This document shows, piece by piece, positions 16,177 through 23,458 of a DNA stretch of 64,000 nucleotides. Positions within the stretch are counted from its first letter, which is position 1; each line of letters opens with the position of its first letter. The DNA comes from CAZMGG01 sp964565715 (GTDB lineage: Bacteria > Planctomycetota > UBA1135 > UBA2386): the NCBI GenBank assembly GCA_964565715.1, contig CAZMGG010000003.1:1-64000 (forward strand), written 5' to 3'. A program made the translations under genes and the position numbers. Under the pieces are notes generated by a model. It worked only from the letters and a program-made list of their open reading frames with translations, searched no databases and was not told where the DNA came from.

Positions 16177-16446
16177 GTGGAACGCTGGATCTGGTACGTC
16201 GTGCTCGTCGCCAACGCGCTGGCGTTCGCCGTCTATGGCCTCGACAAGCTGTGCGCCGCACGGCGGTGGCGGCGCGTGCCGGAGGCGCATCTGCTCCTGC
16301 TGGCGTTCCTGACCGGCTGGATCGGCGCCTGGACCGCGATGGCCGCGTTCCGGCACAAGACCAGCAAGGACAGCTTCCGCTGGAAGCTGATCGCGGTCAC
16401 CGTGCTCAACCCGTTCTGGTACCTCGTCTGGCAGGGGCTGCGGTAG
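16177..16446 (+). CDS. DUF1294 family small membrane protein
   Basis: This 89-residue protein matches the DUF1294 family over its full length: an N-terminal membrane segment, the conserved YGLDKLCAARRWRRVPE, a second hydrophobic segment (LLLLAFLTGWIGAWTAM), the signature FRHKTSKDSFRWK, and a last membrane segment. The function of the family is unknown; some members are fused to cold-shock or nucleic-acid-binding domains, which is not the case here. Start is GTG at 16177. G+C returns to the high chromosomal level from here, marking the end of the lower-G+C cluster. Confidence 0.88.
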   Translation: MERWIWYVVLVANALAFAVYGLDKLCAARRWRRVPEAHLLLLAFLTGWIGAWTAMAAFRHKTSKDSFRWKLIAVTVLNPFWYLVWQGLR

Positions 16447-16461
16447 CGCCCCGCGCGCCGA

Positions 16462-17538
16462 TCACAGGTGCAGGCGCACGTCGTGCTTCTGCCGCAGCCG
16501 GAACAACAGGTCCTCCTGGTTGGCGCGGTGGACGACGATGCGGATCCCGGGCTTCGCGTCCTCGGTGAACAGCACGTGGCGCTGCCAGTTGAACGACAGC
16601 CGGTGGACGATGTGGTAGCCGTACTGGCTCTCGACGACCTCGCTGGTCTCGCCGTCCTTCAGCTGCCAGGCCGTACGGCACAGGATCGCGGGCAGGCGGT
16701 CGTCGAAGCGCATCACGTTGGCCAACTCGCCGCCGCTGCGGGCGGTACGGGTGTCCTCCGACATCAGGGTCGCGACCTCGGCGAAGTTGGAACCGTCGGG
16801 GCGCAGCCGCGCCCGTACGTCGGCGAGCCGCGCCAGGGCCCGGCGCTGGCCTTCCTCGTCCAGCAGGCGGCCGGTGCCGGCGTCGCGGTGCTGGACCAGG
16901 ATGTGCTGGACGGTGACCATCCCGCCGAACACCTGCGGGTTGTCGTTGAAGTAGTCGCGCAGCTCCTTGTCGGTGTAGTCGTCGGGTTCCAGGTGGTCGA
17001 GCCAGCCCTGCATCTCGCTGCCGAGCCCGCGCTTCATCTGGAAGTCCTGGAGCAGGCGGTTGACGCGGTTCTGCGACAGCTCGGTGGAGGCGCCGGCCTG
17101 GGCCAGGGTCTCGGTGTAGTGGGCGAGGTAGGCCTCGAAGGCGGTCTTCAGGGCCCTGGCCTGGGCCTCCTCGGCGCCGGCGGTGCGTTCGAGGGCCTGA
17201 GCCTCGGCGGCGAGTGCCGTGACGTCGGCGAACTGGCGGGCCCAGACGGCGATGAGGTCGGATTGCAGGAGGAGCTGGCCGGCATCAGTGGCGAGGAACT
17301 CGCGCAGGCCCGGTTGGTGGCGCTGCTCGAGGTGCTGGAACAGGTCCTCGAGGGTCAGCGTGCGGCTGCCGACGGTGCAGACCGGCAGCTTGCGGTCCCT
17401 GGGATAGCGCAGCTCGGGCACGTGGCTCGCAGGCGCGGCCGGGGTGGCCTGGGCGGCCGGCGGCGCGGGCGGGTCCTGGGCGGTGGCCGGCGGCAGGCAG
17501 GCCAGCAGGGCAGCGAGGGTCGCCGTTCGCCATGGCAT
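16462..17538 (-). CDS. exported parvulin-type peptidyl-prolyl isomerase (SurA/PpiC-like)
   Basis: The 358-residue product has a signal peptide (ATG at 17538, cleavage near PATAQ), a helical SurA-N-like chaperone region (about residues 45-195), and a PpiC/parvulin domain (about 200-305). The parvulin domain shows VQHILVQH at its start, SEDTRTARSGGELANV in the middle and GYHIVHRL at its end. It probably assists folding of exported or outer-membrane proteins in the periplasm. In-frame ATGs at 17571 and 17577 are possible alternative starts. The gene is divergent from the galactokinase-family gene with about 100 bases between them. Confidence 0.87.
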   Translation of the reverse strand: MPWRTATLAALLACLPPATAQDPPAPPAAQATPAAPASHVPELRYPRDRKLPVCTVGSRTLTLEDLFQHLEQRHQPGLREFLATDAGQLLLQSDLIAVWARQFADVTALAAEAQALERTAGAEEAQARALKTAFEAYLAHYTETLAQAGASTELSQNRVNRLLQDFQMKRGLGSEMQGWLDHLEPDDYTDKELRDYFNDNPQVFGGMVTVQHILVQHRDAGTGRLLDEEGQRRALARLADVRARLRPDGSNFAEVATLMSEDTRTARSGGELANVMRFDDRLPAILCRTAWQLKDGETSEVVESQYGYHIVHRLSFNWQRHVLFTEDAKPGIRIVVHRANQEDLLFRLRQKHDVRLHL

Positions 17539-17640
17539 GGGGCGGTGCGGGTAGGACGCGAGGGCGGGCATGACCATGGTCGAAGCTTGGTGGTTGCGGC
17601 GGTGGGGAGGGTATAGCATCGACCCGCGCAGGCATCACGG

Positions 17641-18831
17641 ATGAGCGCAGCGGAACCGAGCGGAGCTGGACTGGACGAGATCGAGGCGCGCTTCCTCCGG
17701 GAGTTCGGCGGGGGCGGCCAGCGGGTCTTCTTCGCGCCGGGCCGGATCAACCTGGTCGGCGCCCACCTGGACTACAACGGCGGCGACGTGCTGCCGATGG
17801 CGGTGGACCGGGGCATCCACGCGGTGGCACGGCTGAACGACAGGGGGCTGCTGCGGCTGCGCAGCACCAACCAGCCGCTCGGGGTGGACGTGGCGGTGAC
17901 CGAAGTCCACGACCGCACGCGGCCGGAATGGGGCTGGGCGGGCTATCCGCTGGGCGTCTGGCACAGCTTCGCCGCCCGCACCGGCATCAGCCGGGGCGTC
18001 GACCTGGTGTTCGGCGGCAACCTGCCGATGGCGTCGGGCCTGTCGTCGTCGGCGGCGATCGAGGTGGTCACGGCGCTGGCGTTGGACGGCCTGCATGGCA
18101 CCGGCTTCGACCGGCAGGCCCTGGCGCTGCTGGCGCATCGGGCCGAGACCGGTTTCGTCGGCGTGCGCTGCGGCATCATGGACCAGTTCGCCTCGGCGCT
18201 GGCCCGCGCCGGCCACGTGCTGCTGCTGCACTGCGCCGGGCCGCGCTACGAGCACGTGCCGTTCGACCCGGCGCGCTGCGAGGTGCTGGTGATGGACACG
18301 CGGAAGCCGCGCAGCCTGTCGAAGAGCCACTTCAACCAGCGGGTGGCGCAGTGCGCCCAGGCCCACGAGATCCTGCGCATGCAGGTGCGCGACCTGCCGC
18401 ACCTGGCGGACTACACCGAGGCGGATCTGCTGGGCGCCCGGGATGCGATGACCGAACCGGTCTTCCTGCGGGCGCGGCACGTGGTGACCGAGATGGGGCG
18501 CATCGCCCGCGGCGTGGCGGCCCTGCGGCAGGGTGACTACGCGACGCTGGGCCGGTGCCTCGACGAGAGCCACCGCTCGACGGCGACGGACTACGACGTG
18601 AGCTGCGCCGAACTGGACGTGATGACCGACCTGGCGCGGGAGTGCGAGCCGGTGTTCGGCGCCCGCCTCACCGGCGCGGGCTTCGGCGGCTGCGCCATCG
18701 CGCTGATCCGGCCGGGCGCGGCGGACGCGGTGGCGGCGCGGGTCGGGCCGGCCTTCGCCGCCCGGTTCGGCGTCGAGCCGGGCTTCGACCTGCTGCGGAT
18801 CGGCAACGGTCCCGGTGAGGTCCTGCGCTGA
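17641..18831 (+). CDS. galK: galactokinase-family GHMP sugar kinase with altered sugar motif
   Basis: The 396-residue cytoplasmic enzyme has all three GHMP kinase motifs: FAPGRINLVGAHLDYNGG (about residues 38-55), the ATP loop MASGLSSSAAIE (about 130-141) and LTGAGFGGCAIAL near the C-terminus. The catalytic aspartate is present in CGIMDQF and the catalytic-pair arginine in GRIN. The galactose signature normally reads GEHTDY, but here it is GAHLDY, so the glutamate that hydrogen-bonds the sugar is missing. Galactokinase is the closest family, but the substrate may be another sugar. No other Leloir-pathway gene is nearby; it converges on an acyl-CoA dehydrogenase. Confidence 0.85.
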   Translation: MSAAEPSGAGLDEIEARFLREFGGGGQRVFFAPGRINLVGAHLDYNGGDVLPMAVDRGIHAVARLNDRGLLRLRSTNQPLGVDVAVTEVHDRTRPEWGWAGYPLGVWHSFAARTGISRGVDLVFGGNLPMASGLSSSAAIEVVTALALDGLHGTGFDRQALALLAHRAETGFVGVRCGIMDQFASALARAGHVLLLHCAGPRYEHVPFDPARCEVLVMDTRKPRSLSKSHFNQRVAQCAQAHEILRMQVRDLPHLADYTEADLLGARDAMTEPVFLRARHVVTEMGRIARGVAALRQGDYATLGRCLDESHRSTATDYDVSCAELDVMTDLARECEPVFGARLTGAGFGGCAIALIRPGAADAVAARVGPAFAARFGVEPGFDLLRIGNGPGEVLR

Positions 18832-18859
18832 CCCGCGGCCGCCGGGCTCAGTCGCGCAG
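18823..18859. terminator. imperfect hairpin over convergent stop codons
   Basis: CTGCGC (18823-18828) pairs with GCGCAG (18854-18859), with a bulged inner stem TGA-CCCG/CGGGCTCA. It lies between the convergent kinase and acyl-CoA dehydrogenase genes and covers both stop codons, like the hairpin at 11548. No T run follows, so it is a weak prediction. Confidence 0.35.
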
Positions 18860-20020
18860 CGGCCGCACGATCAGGTCCTTGAGGGCGAAGTTGCTGCCCT
18901 CGCCGACCCGCGTCACGAACAGGTCGTTGTGATGGCGGATCAGGCCGAACTCGTCGAGGCAGGCCACGCCGCCGCAGACCTCCATCGCCCGCACCAGCAG
19001 GTCGCTGGCGGCGCGGCTGCAGTCGACCTTGACCTTGGCGGCCTGCTCGCGGCCGAGCCGGCCCTGGTCGAACAGGCGGCAGAGGTGCAGCAGCCAGGTC
19101 ACGCCGCGCTCCAGCGCGATGTCCATGTCGACCACCACGTCCTGCACGCGCTGGAAGCGGCCGATCGGCTTCTCGTCGAACTGGATCCGCTCCTCGGCAT
19201 AGACGCGGGTCTTGTCGAGCGCGAAGGCCAGCGAGCCCAGCGCCATGGCGGCGATGAACAGGCGGCCGCCGTTCAGCGTGGTCACCATGACCTTGAAGCC
19301 GTTGTTCTCCTCGCCAAGGATCGCGTCGTGCGGCACCTCGACGTTCTCGAAGATCACCGAGCCCGTCGACGACTGCTCCCACACCCGCTTGCCCGACATC
19401 TCCTGGTAGTGCACGCCCTTCTGCTGCATCGGCACGATGAAGCAGGTGGAGCGACGGCCGTTCGGGCCGTTCGCGTCGGTCAGGGCGTGCACGATGATGT
19501 GGCTCGCCCAGTGGGCGTTGGTCGACCAGCACTTCTCGCCGTTGATGACCCAGCGATCGCCCTGCTTGACGGCGGTGACCTGCGGATTGGCGGCATCCGA
19601 GCCGCGGCCGGGCTCGGACAGGCCGAACACGAACATCCGCTTGCCGGCGGCCAGGTCCGGCAGATGGGCCTGCTTCTGCGCTTCGGTGCCGCAGAGCTGC
19701 AGGGGCTTGGCGCCCAGCGACAAGGCCGCGCCCGGGGTGATCGCCACCGAGTGGCTGTGATAGGAGAGCGCGAGCCCCATCAGCACCAGGTCGGTGTGGT
19801 CGCCGCCCTGGCCGCCGTACTGATCGGCGATCGGCAGACCGAACAGGCCCAGATCGGCCATCTTGGCGATCGCGTCCGGCGGCACCAGCACGTGTTCGCG
19901 CTCCCACCGGAGCACGTGCGGCGCGATCTCCGCGTCGGCGAAGTCCCGGACGGTGGCGTAGAAGTCGAACTTCTCCTCCGGGAGGAGGTCCTTCAGATAC
20001 GTGTCGATGCGGCGCTGCAT
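18848..20020 (-). CDS. acyl-CoA dehydrogenase
   Basis: The 390-residue flavoenzyme is expected to oxidise an acyl-CoA to the 2-enoyl-CoA, passing electrons to ETF. The three domains are visible: the N-terminal helical region (residues 10-120), the central beta domain with FGLSEPGRGSDAANPQ and DRWVINGEKCWSTNAHWA binding FAD, and the C-terminal helical domain with VCGGVACLDEFGLIRHHND and VGEGSNFALKDLI. In the last motif the glutamate of GEGS takes the place of the catalytic base in medium-chain enzymes. Substrate chain length cannot be read from sequence. ATG at 20020 is used, since upstream codons read through low-complexity Arg/Pro sequence. No beta-oxidation neighbour is present. Confidence 0.92.
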   Translation of the reverse strand: MQRRIDTYLKDLLPEEKFDFYATVRDFADAEIAPHVLRWEREHVLVPPDAIAKMADLGLFGLPIADQYGGQGGDHTDLVLMGLALSYHSHSVAITPGAALSLGAKPLQLCGTEAQKQAHLPDLAAGKRMFVFGLSEPGRGSDAANPQVTAVKQGDRWVINGEKCWSTNAHWASHIIVHALTDANGPNGRRSTCFIVPMQQKGVHYQEMSGKRVWEQSSTGSVIFENVEVPHDAILGEENNGFKVMVTTLNGGRLFIAAMALGSLAFALDKTRVYAEERIQFDEKPIGRFQRVQDVVVDMDIALERGVTWLLHLCRLFDQGRLGREQAAKVKVDCSRAASDLLVRAMEVCGGVACLDEFGLIRHHNDLFVTRVGEGSNFALKDLIVRPLRD

Positions 20021-20072
20021 GAGGAGGGTGGAAGCGTAGCCGCCGAGGGGGGCGCTTCCACCCTTGCCGCGC

Positions 20073-22151
20073 CTAGCCGTCCTTGCGTTCGGCGGCCGCG
20101 GGGGCCGGCGCGGGCGCCGCGGGAGCCAGCGCCGCCGCGAACAGCTTCGCCGCACGGTTCTCCGGATCGATCGCCAGCCCGCGCTGGAAGGCCGCGCGGG
20201 CGGCCTCGGGCTGGGCCGCGAACTTCAGGTTGTAGCCCAGCACCAGCCAGCCCATGGCGTCGTAGGGCTTCTCCTCCAGGTAGGCCCGCAGCCGCGCGAG
20301 CTGGGCCTCGAAGGTGGCGGGCTTGCCGTAGAACAGGCGCTTGTCGGCCTCGGCCTGCGCCATCGCCGGGTCGAGCCGCAACGCCTCGGCGATCAGGAAC
20401 GCGGCGAAGTGATAGTCGCCGGTGGCGAATGCCGCGTCGGCCAGCAGGAAGTGCAGGGACGGATCGTCGGGGGCGTAGGTGCGGGCCCGGGCGTAGGCCT
20501 CGGCGGCCTCGGCGAAGCGTTCCTCACGGAAGTAGAAGTCGCCGAGGTTGACGTAGCGCTGGGCCAGGTCTGCCGCGGTGGGTTCCGGCGCCGGCGCCGC
20601 CGGTACCCGCGCCTCGCCGCCGACGTGCACGACCTCGACGCGGGCCGGCGCCTCGACCTCGCGCTCGACCACGATCACGTGGCTCGAAGACGGCGCGTAC
20701 CAGCCGAAGCTCGACGGCACGTAGCACCAGGACGGCCACCACCACCAGGCGGTCGCGTAGCATGGCCGCGTCCACCAGCTCCAGGTGTGGCGGTAGTACC
20801 ACGAGTCGTGGCACCAGGCGGTGTGATCCCACGCCGAATACCAGCAGGCGCCGAACACCGGCGCGCCGTAGGACCAGCACACCGCGCCGGACAGGCCGTA
20901 GGTCAGCGCGGCGTTGCAGTTCCACCAGGCGCTCCAGCCCGAGCCGGTGTAGTAGAGGCCGCCGTGCCGGTGGCGGCCGCCGACCCGGCCGGCGTAGCCC
21001 GAGCGTGGCAGCAGGCGCGGCGCGCCGGCGCCGGCGGCGATCAGCACGCCGGGCGGCACCGTAGTGCGGGGCTGCAGCCGGGGCCCGCCGGCGGTCGCGG
21101 CCGGCGTGACGCGCGGGTTGGCGCCGGGGCGGACGTTGGGCCGTGGACTCGGCGCGGCGCCGGGGCGCGGCTGTGCGCCGGGCAGTTCGGTGCCGCGCGG
21201 CCGGGCGCCGACGTAGCGGTTGCCGGCGTCGGTGCGCACGTCGCCGCGCGCGTTGGGGCGGGCGTCCGGTCGCGGTGCGGCCCCCGCATCGGAACGCGGC
21301 GCGGGGCGCGGCACCGCGCGACCGCCGCCGTAGCGGGTGTCGAGATCGGCGCCGGTCACCGGCCGGGGCCGGGAGGTGGGTGCCGGCGAGGCGCCCGGCG
21401 TCGGGCTCGCGCCCGTCCCGGCATCGACGTCCGGCCGTTCATAGATCGTGCGCACCGACGAACGGCCGGCGCTGGAGCTGCCGATGGGCCGCGCCGGGCC
21501 GCCGACCGCGGGCGGCGCCGGCCGCGGGTTCGGCCGCGGCGTCGCGCCGGGCATGTCGGGCATCGTCGGCGCCACGGTCGGCGGGCGGCTGGTCGGCCGT
21601 GGCGGCACGTAGCCGCCCGGCGTGGCGTCGCTCGGCGGCGTGTAGGACGGGCGCGGCGTGTAGGTCGGTCGCGGGCTCCCGCCGGGCGTCCGCGTCGGCG
21701 AGGCCGGTGGCGTGTAGGTCGGCCGCGGCGCCGGCGTCGGCCGCGAGGTCACGCCGGGCGAACGGGTGGGTTCGGGTTGGGCCGGCGGCGTGTAGGTGGG
21801 GCGCGGTGCTGGCGTCGGCCGGGAGGTCACGCCGGGCGAACGGGTCGGCTGCGGCTGGGCCGGCGGCGTGTAGGTGGGGCGCGGCGCCGGCGTCGGCCGG
21901 GGCGTCGCCGAAGGCCGCGGCGCCGAAGGCGTCGGCGTGTAGCTCGGGCGCGGCGCCGGTGTCGGCCGCGGCGTGTCGACCGGCGCCGAGGGCCGGGGCG
22001 CCGGAGCCGAGGGACGCGGCGCCGGCGAAGGGGCCTGTGGGCGCGGCGCCGGGCGCACCTCGACGCCGGGGCGTTGGGCCACGGCGGACAGGCCAAGGGT
22101 CGCCGACAGGGCGAGGGAGAGGATCGTGCGCAGCGCGGGGGTCGAGGTCAT
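20073..22151 (-). CDS. exported Pro-rich protein with aromatic segment and TPR domain
   Basis: The 692-residue product has a signal peptide (residues 1-25, cleavage after AVAQ) and three regions. Residues about 26-370 are a Pro/Thr/Arg-rich low-complexity region with 26-residue tandem repeats. Residues about 395-500 contain a very unusual Trp/Tyr/Cys-rich segment with about 17 tryptophans, including four in a row. Residues about 515-680 carry tetratricopeptide-like repeats (NLGDFYFREERFAEAAEAYA, then GWLVLGYNLKFAAQPEAARA), typical of protein-protein interaction. A cell-wall-spanning or surface protein is plausible. It is divergent from the DUF502 gene over a 223-base, relatively AT-rich intergenic region. 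Confidence 0.8.
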   Translation of the reverse strand: MTSTPALRTILSLALSATLGLSAVAQRPGVEVRPAPRPQAPSPAPRPSAPAPRPSAPVDTPRPTPAPRPSYTPTPSAPRPSATPRPTPAPRPTYTPPAQPQPTRSPGVTSRPTPAPRPTYTPPAQPEPTRSPGVTSRPTPAPRPTYTPPASPTRTPGGSPRPTYTPRPSYTPPSDATPGGYVPPRPTSRPPTVAPTMPDMPGATPRPNPRPAPPAVGGPARPIGSSSAGRSSVRTIYERPDVDAGTGASPTPGASPAPTSRPRPVTGADLDTRYGGGRAVPRPAPRSDAGAAPRPDARPNARGDVRTDAGNRYVGARPRGTELPGAQPRPGAAPSPRPNVRPGANPRVTPAATAGGPRLQPRTTVPPGVLIAAGAGAPRLLPRSGYAGRVGGRHRHGGLYYTGSGWSAWWNCNAALTYGLSGAVCWSYGAPVFGACWYSAWDHTAWCHDSWYYRHTWSWWTRPCYATAWWWWPSWCYVPSSFGWYAPSSSHVIVVEREVEAPARVEVVHVGGEARVPAAPAPEPTAADLAQRYVNLGDFYFREERFAEAAEAYARARTYAPDDPSLHFLLADAAFATGDYHFAAFLIAEALRLDPAMAQAEADKRLFYGKPATFEAQLARLRAYLEEKPYDAMGWLVLGYNLKFAAQPEAARAAFQRGLAIDPENRAAKLFAAALAPAAPAPAPAAAERKDG
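21709..21942. repeat. three-copy 78-bp coding tandem repeat
   Basis: The block beginning GGCGTGTAGG recurs at 21709, 21787 and 21865, exactly 78 bp apart. On the minus strand it encodes a 26-residue Pro/Thr repeat containing RPTYTPP and SRPTPAP. Shorter degenerate copies flank it on both sides. Such repeats may vary in number by recombination without changing frame. Confidence 0.85.
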
Positions 22152-22374
22152 CGCAACCTTCCGGGGGTGAGGAGGGCTCCCGGCGGTGCAAGAACGATAC
22201 CTGGCCGGCTGCAACGCCATAACTATCAATCAACAATGCATTTACGCAATCGATGTCCCCGCCGGGCAGGGTCCGGGAGTGGTGTGGGTGTCGTTCCCGA
22301 GGGACATCGGCGAGTTCCCTCGGCTCCGTGCGGGCCGCCGCCTACCCTGTGCCGCAACCCGATCCGGACCTCGC

Positions 22375-22962
22375 ATGCGCCTGTTCGCCAAGCTCTTCCT
22401 GCGCGGCCTCGCGGCGATCCTGCCGCTGGCCCTCACCGGCTACCTCGTCTACTGGGCCGTCGTCGCCAGCGGCACGATGCTCACCGACCTGTTCAAGCTG
22501 TTCGACGTCGAGGTGCCGCGCTGGCTGGCGTTCCTGGTCGCCATCGGCCTCATCCTGCTGGTCGGGATGCTGATGTACACGTTCGTGGCGCGCAGCATCT
22601 ACGGCGTCCTGGAACGGGCGCTGCAGCGCATCCCGGTCATCAAGAGCATCTACGGGATGATGGTCGACATCGTGCGGCTGCTGGGCAATGCCGAGCAGAA
22701 GCCGTTCCGGCGCGTGGTGATGGTGCGCATGCCGGGCTCGGAGGCGGAGCTGATCGGCTTCGTCACCCGTGACAGCTTCGACGACCTGCCCGCCGACTTC
22801 GCCGAGGGCGATCGGGTGGCGGTCTACCTGCCGATGAGCTACCAGCTCGGCGGCTTCACGGTGACGGTGCCGCGGGCCAACGTGCGCGAGGTGTCGATGT
22901 CGGTGGAGGCGGCGTTGCGCTGGTCGGTGACCGCGGGCGTGTCGCGGCCGGAAGCGGATTAG
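22375..22962 (+). CDS. DUF502 family membrane protein
   Basis: The 195-residue protein matches DUF502 over its whole length. It has two membrane segments (about residues 8-30 and 47-72), the motif RIPVIKSIYGMMVDIVR after the second, and a C-terminal cytoplasmic or periplasmic domain with VVMVRMPGS, IGFVTR and VYLPMSYQLGG. In plants a relative (COV) affects vascular patterning; the bacterial role is unknown. ATG at 22375 was chosen because the first membrane helix begins immediately after it. Its last four bases overlap the convergent NYN-domain gene. Confidence 0.9.
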   Translation: MRLFAKLFLRGLAAILPLALTGYLVYWAVVASGTMLTDLFKLFDVEVPRWLAFLVAIGLILLVGMLMYTFVARSIYGVLERALQRIPVIKSIYGMMVDIVRLLGNAEQKPFRRVVMVRMPGSEAELIGFVTRDSFDDLPADFAEGDRVAVYLPMSYQLGGFTVTVPRANVREVSMSVEAALRWSVTAGVSRPEAD

Positions 22963-23417
22963 GGGCGCGGCTGCAGCAGCCATTGCGCCACGTCGATGCG
23001 GAGCAGGCGGCGGTCGCTGGCGTGGAGCAGGGCGTGGCTGGTGGCGAGCGCGCCGTCGGCGCTGAAGGCGGGGGTCAGCACGGGCACGTCGAGGCGGGCG
23101 CTTCGGTGTTCGCGGAAGCGGTCGCGGGAGACCACCACGGCGCGCAGGTCGCGGGCCAGGGCCAGCAGGTGCGGGTCGGCGGGCTCGCCGGGGGGCGGCA
23201 GGCGCAGCGAGCCGTCGGCCCGGCGGCGGGCGAAGTCGGCCTGTTCGGCGGCGGGCGCCTCGCCCGGCAGGGAGCGGTCGGCGAACAGGATGCAGTCGTG
23301 CGTGGGGAAACGGGCGCGCAGGGCCGCGGCGATGCGGTCGAGCACCACGAGCGGCGTGCCGGGCAGCATCCGCCACAGGTTGCTGGCGTCGAGGACGAAA
23401 CCGATCGGAAGGGTCAT
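22959..23417 (-). CDS. NYN/PIN-like ribonuclease domain protein (Zc3h12a-type)
   Basis: The 152-residue protein looks like a stand-alone NYN nuclease domain of the Zc3h12a (Regnase) type. Candidate metal-binding acidic residues sit in VLDASNLW (start), LFADRSLP, PADPHLLALA and VVSRDRFREH, the last matching the family motif ending in D-x-F-R-D-H. It would be a cytoplasmic RNase; no RNA-binding domain is attached. Its start is 41 bases from the divergent dehydrogenase-like gene, so promoters overlap, and its stop overlaps the DUF502 gene. A toxin role is not supported, since no antitoxin-like gene is adjacent. Confidence 0.7.
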   Translation of the reverse strand: MTLPIGFVLDASNLWRMLPGTPLVVLDRIAAALRARFPTHDCILFADRSLPGEAPAAEQADFARRRADGSLRLPPPGEPADPHLLALARDLRAVVVSRDRFREHRSARLDVPVLTPAFSADGALATSHALLHASDRRLLRIDVAQWLLQPRP

Positions 23418-23458
23418 GGTAGGGGCGGCGCCGCCGGGGCTAAGATCGCCGCCCGATC

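Noticed and set aside
20064..22772. 902-codon plus-strand frame across the Pro-rich/TPR gene
   Set aside because: It has Arg/Gly-rich composition only, and runs into the DUF502 gene in another frame; signal peptide and TPR repeats are on the minus strand.
22959..23417. Toxin of a toxin-antitoxin pair
   Set aside because: The domain is nuclease-like, but neither neighbour is a small antitoxin; DUF502 and a secreted dehydrogenase-like protein flank it.
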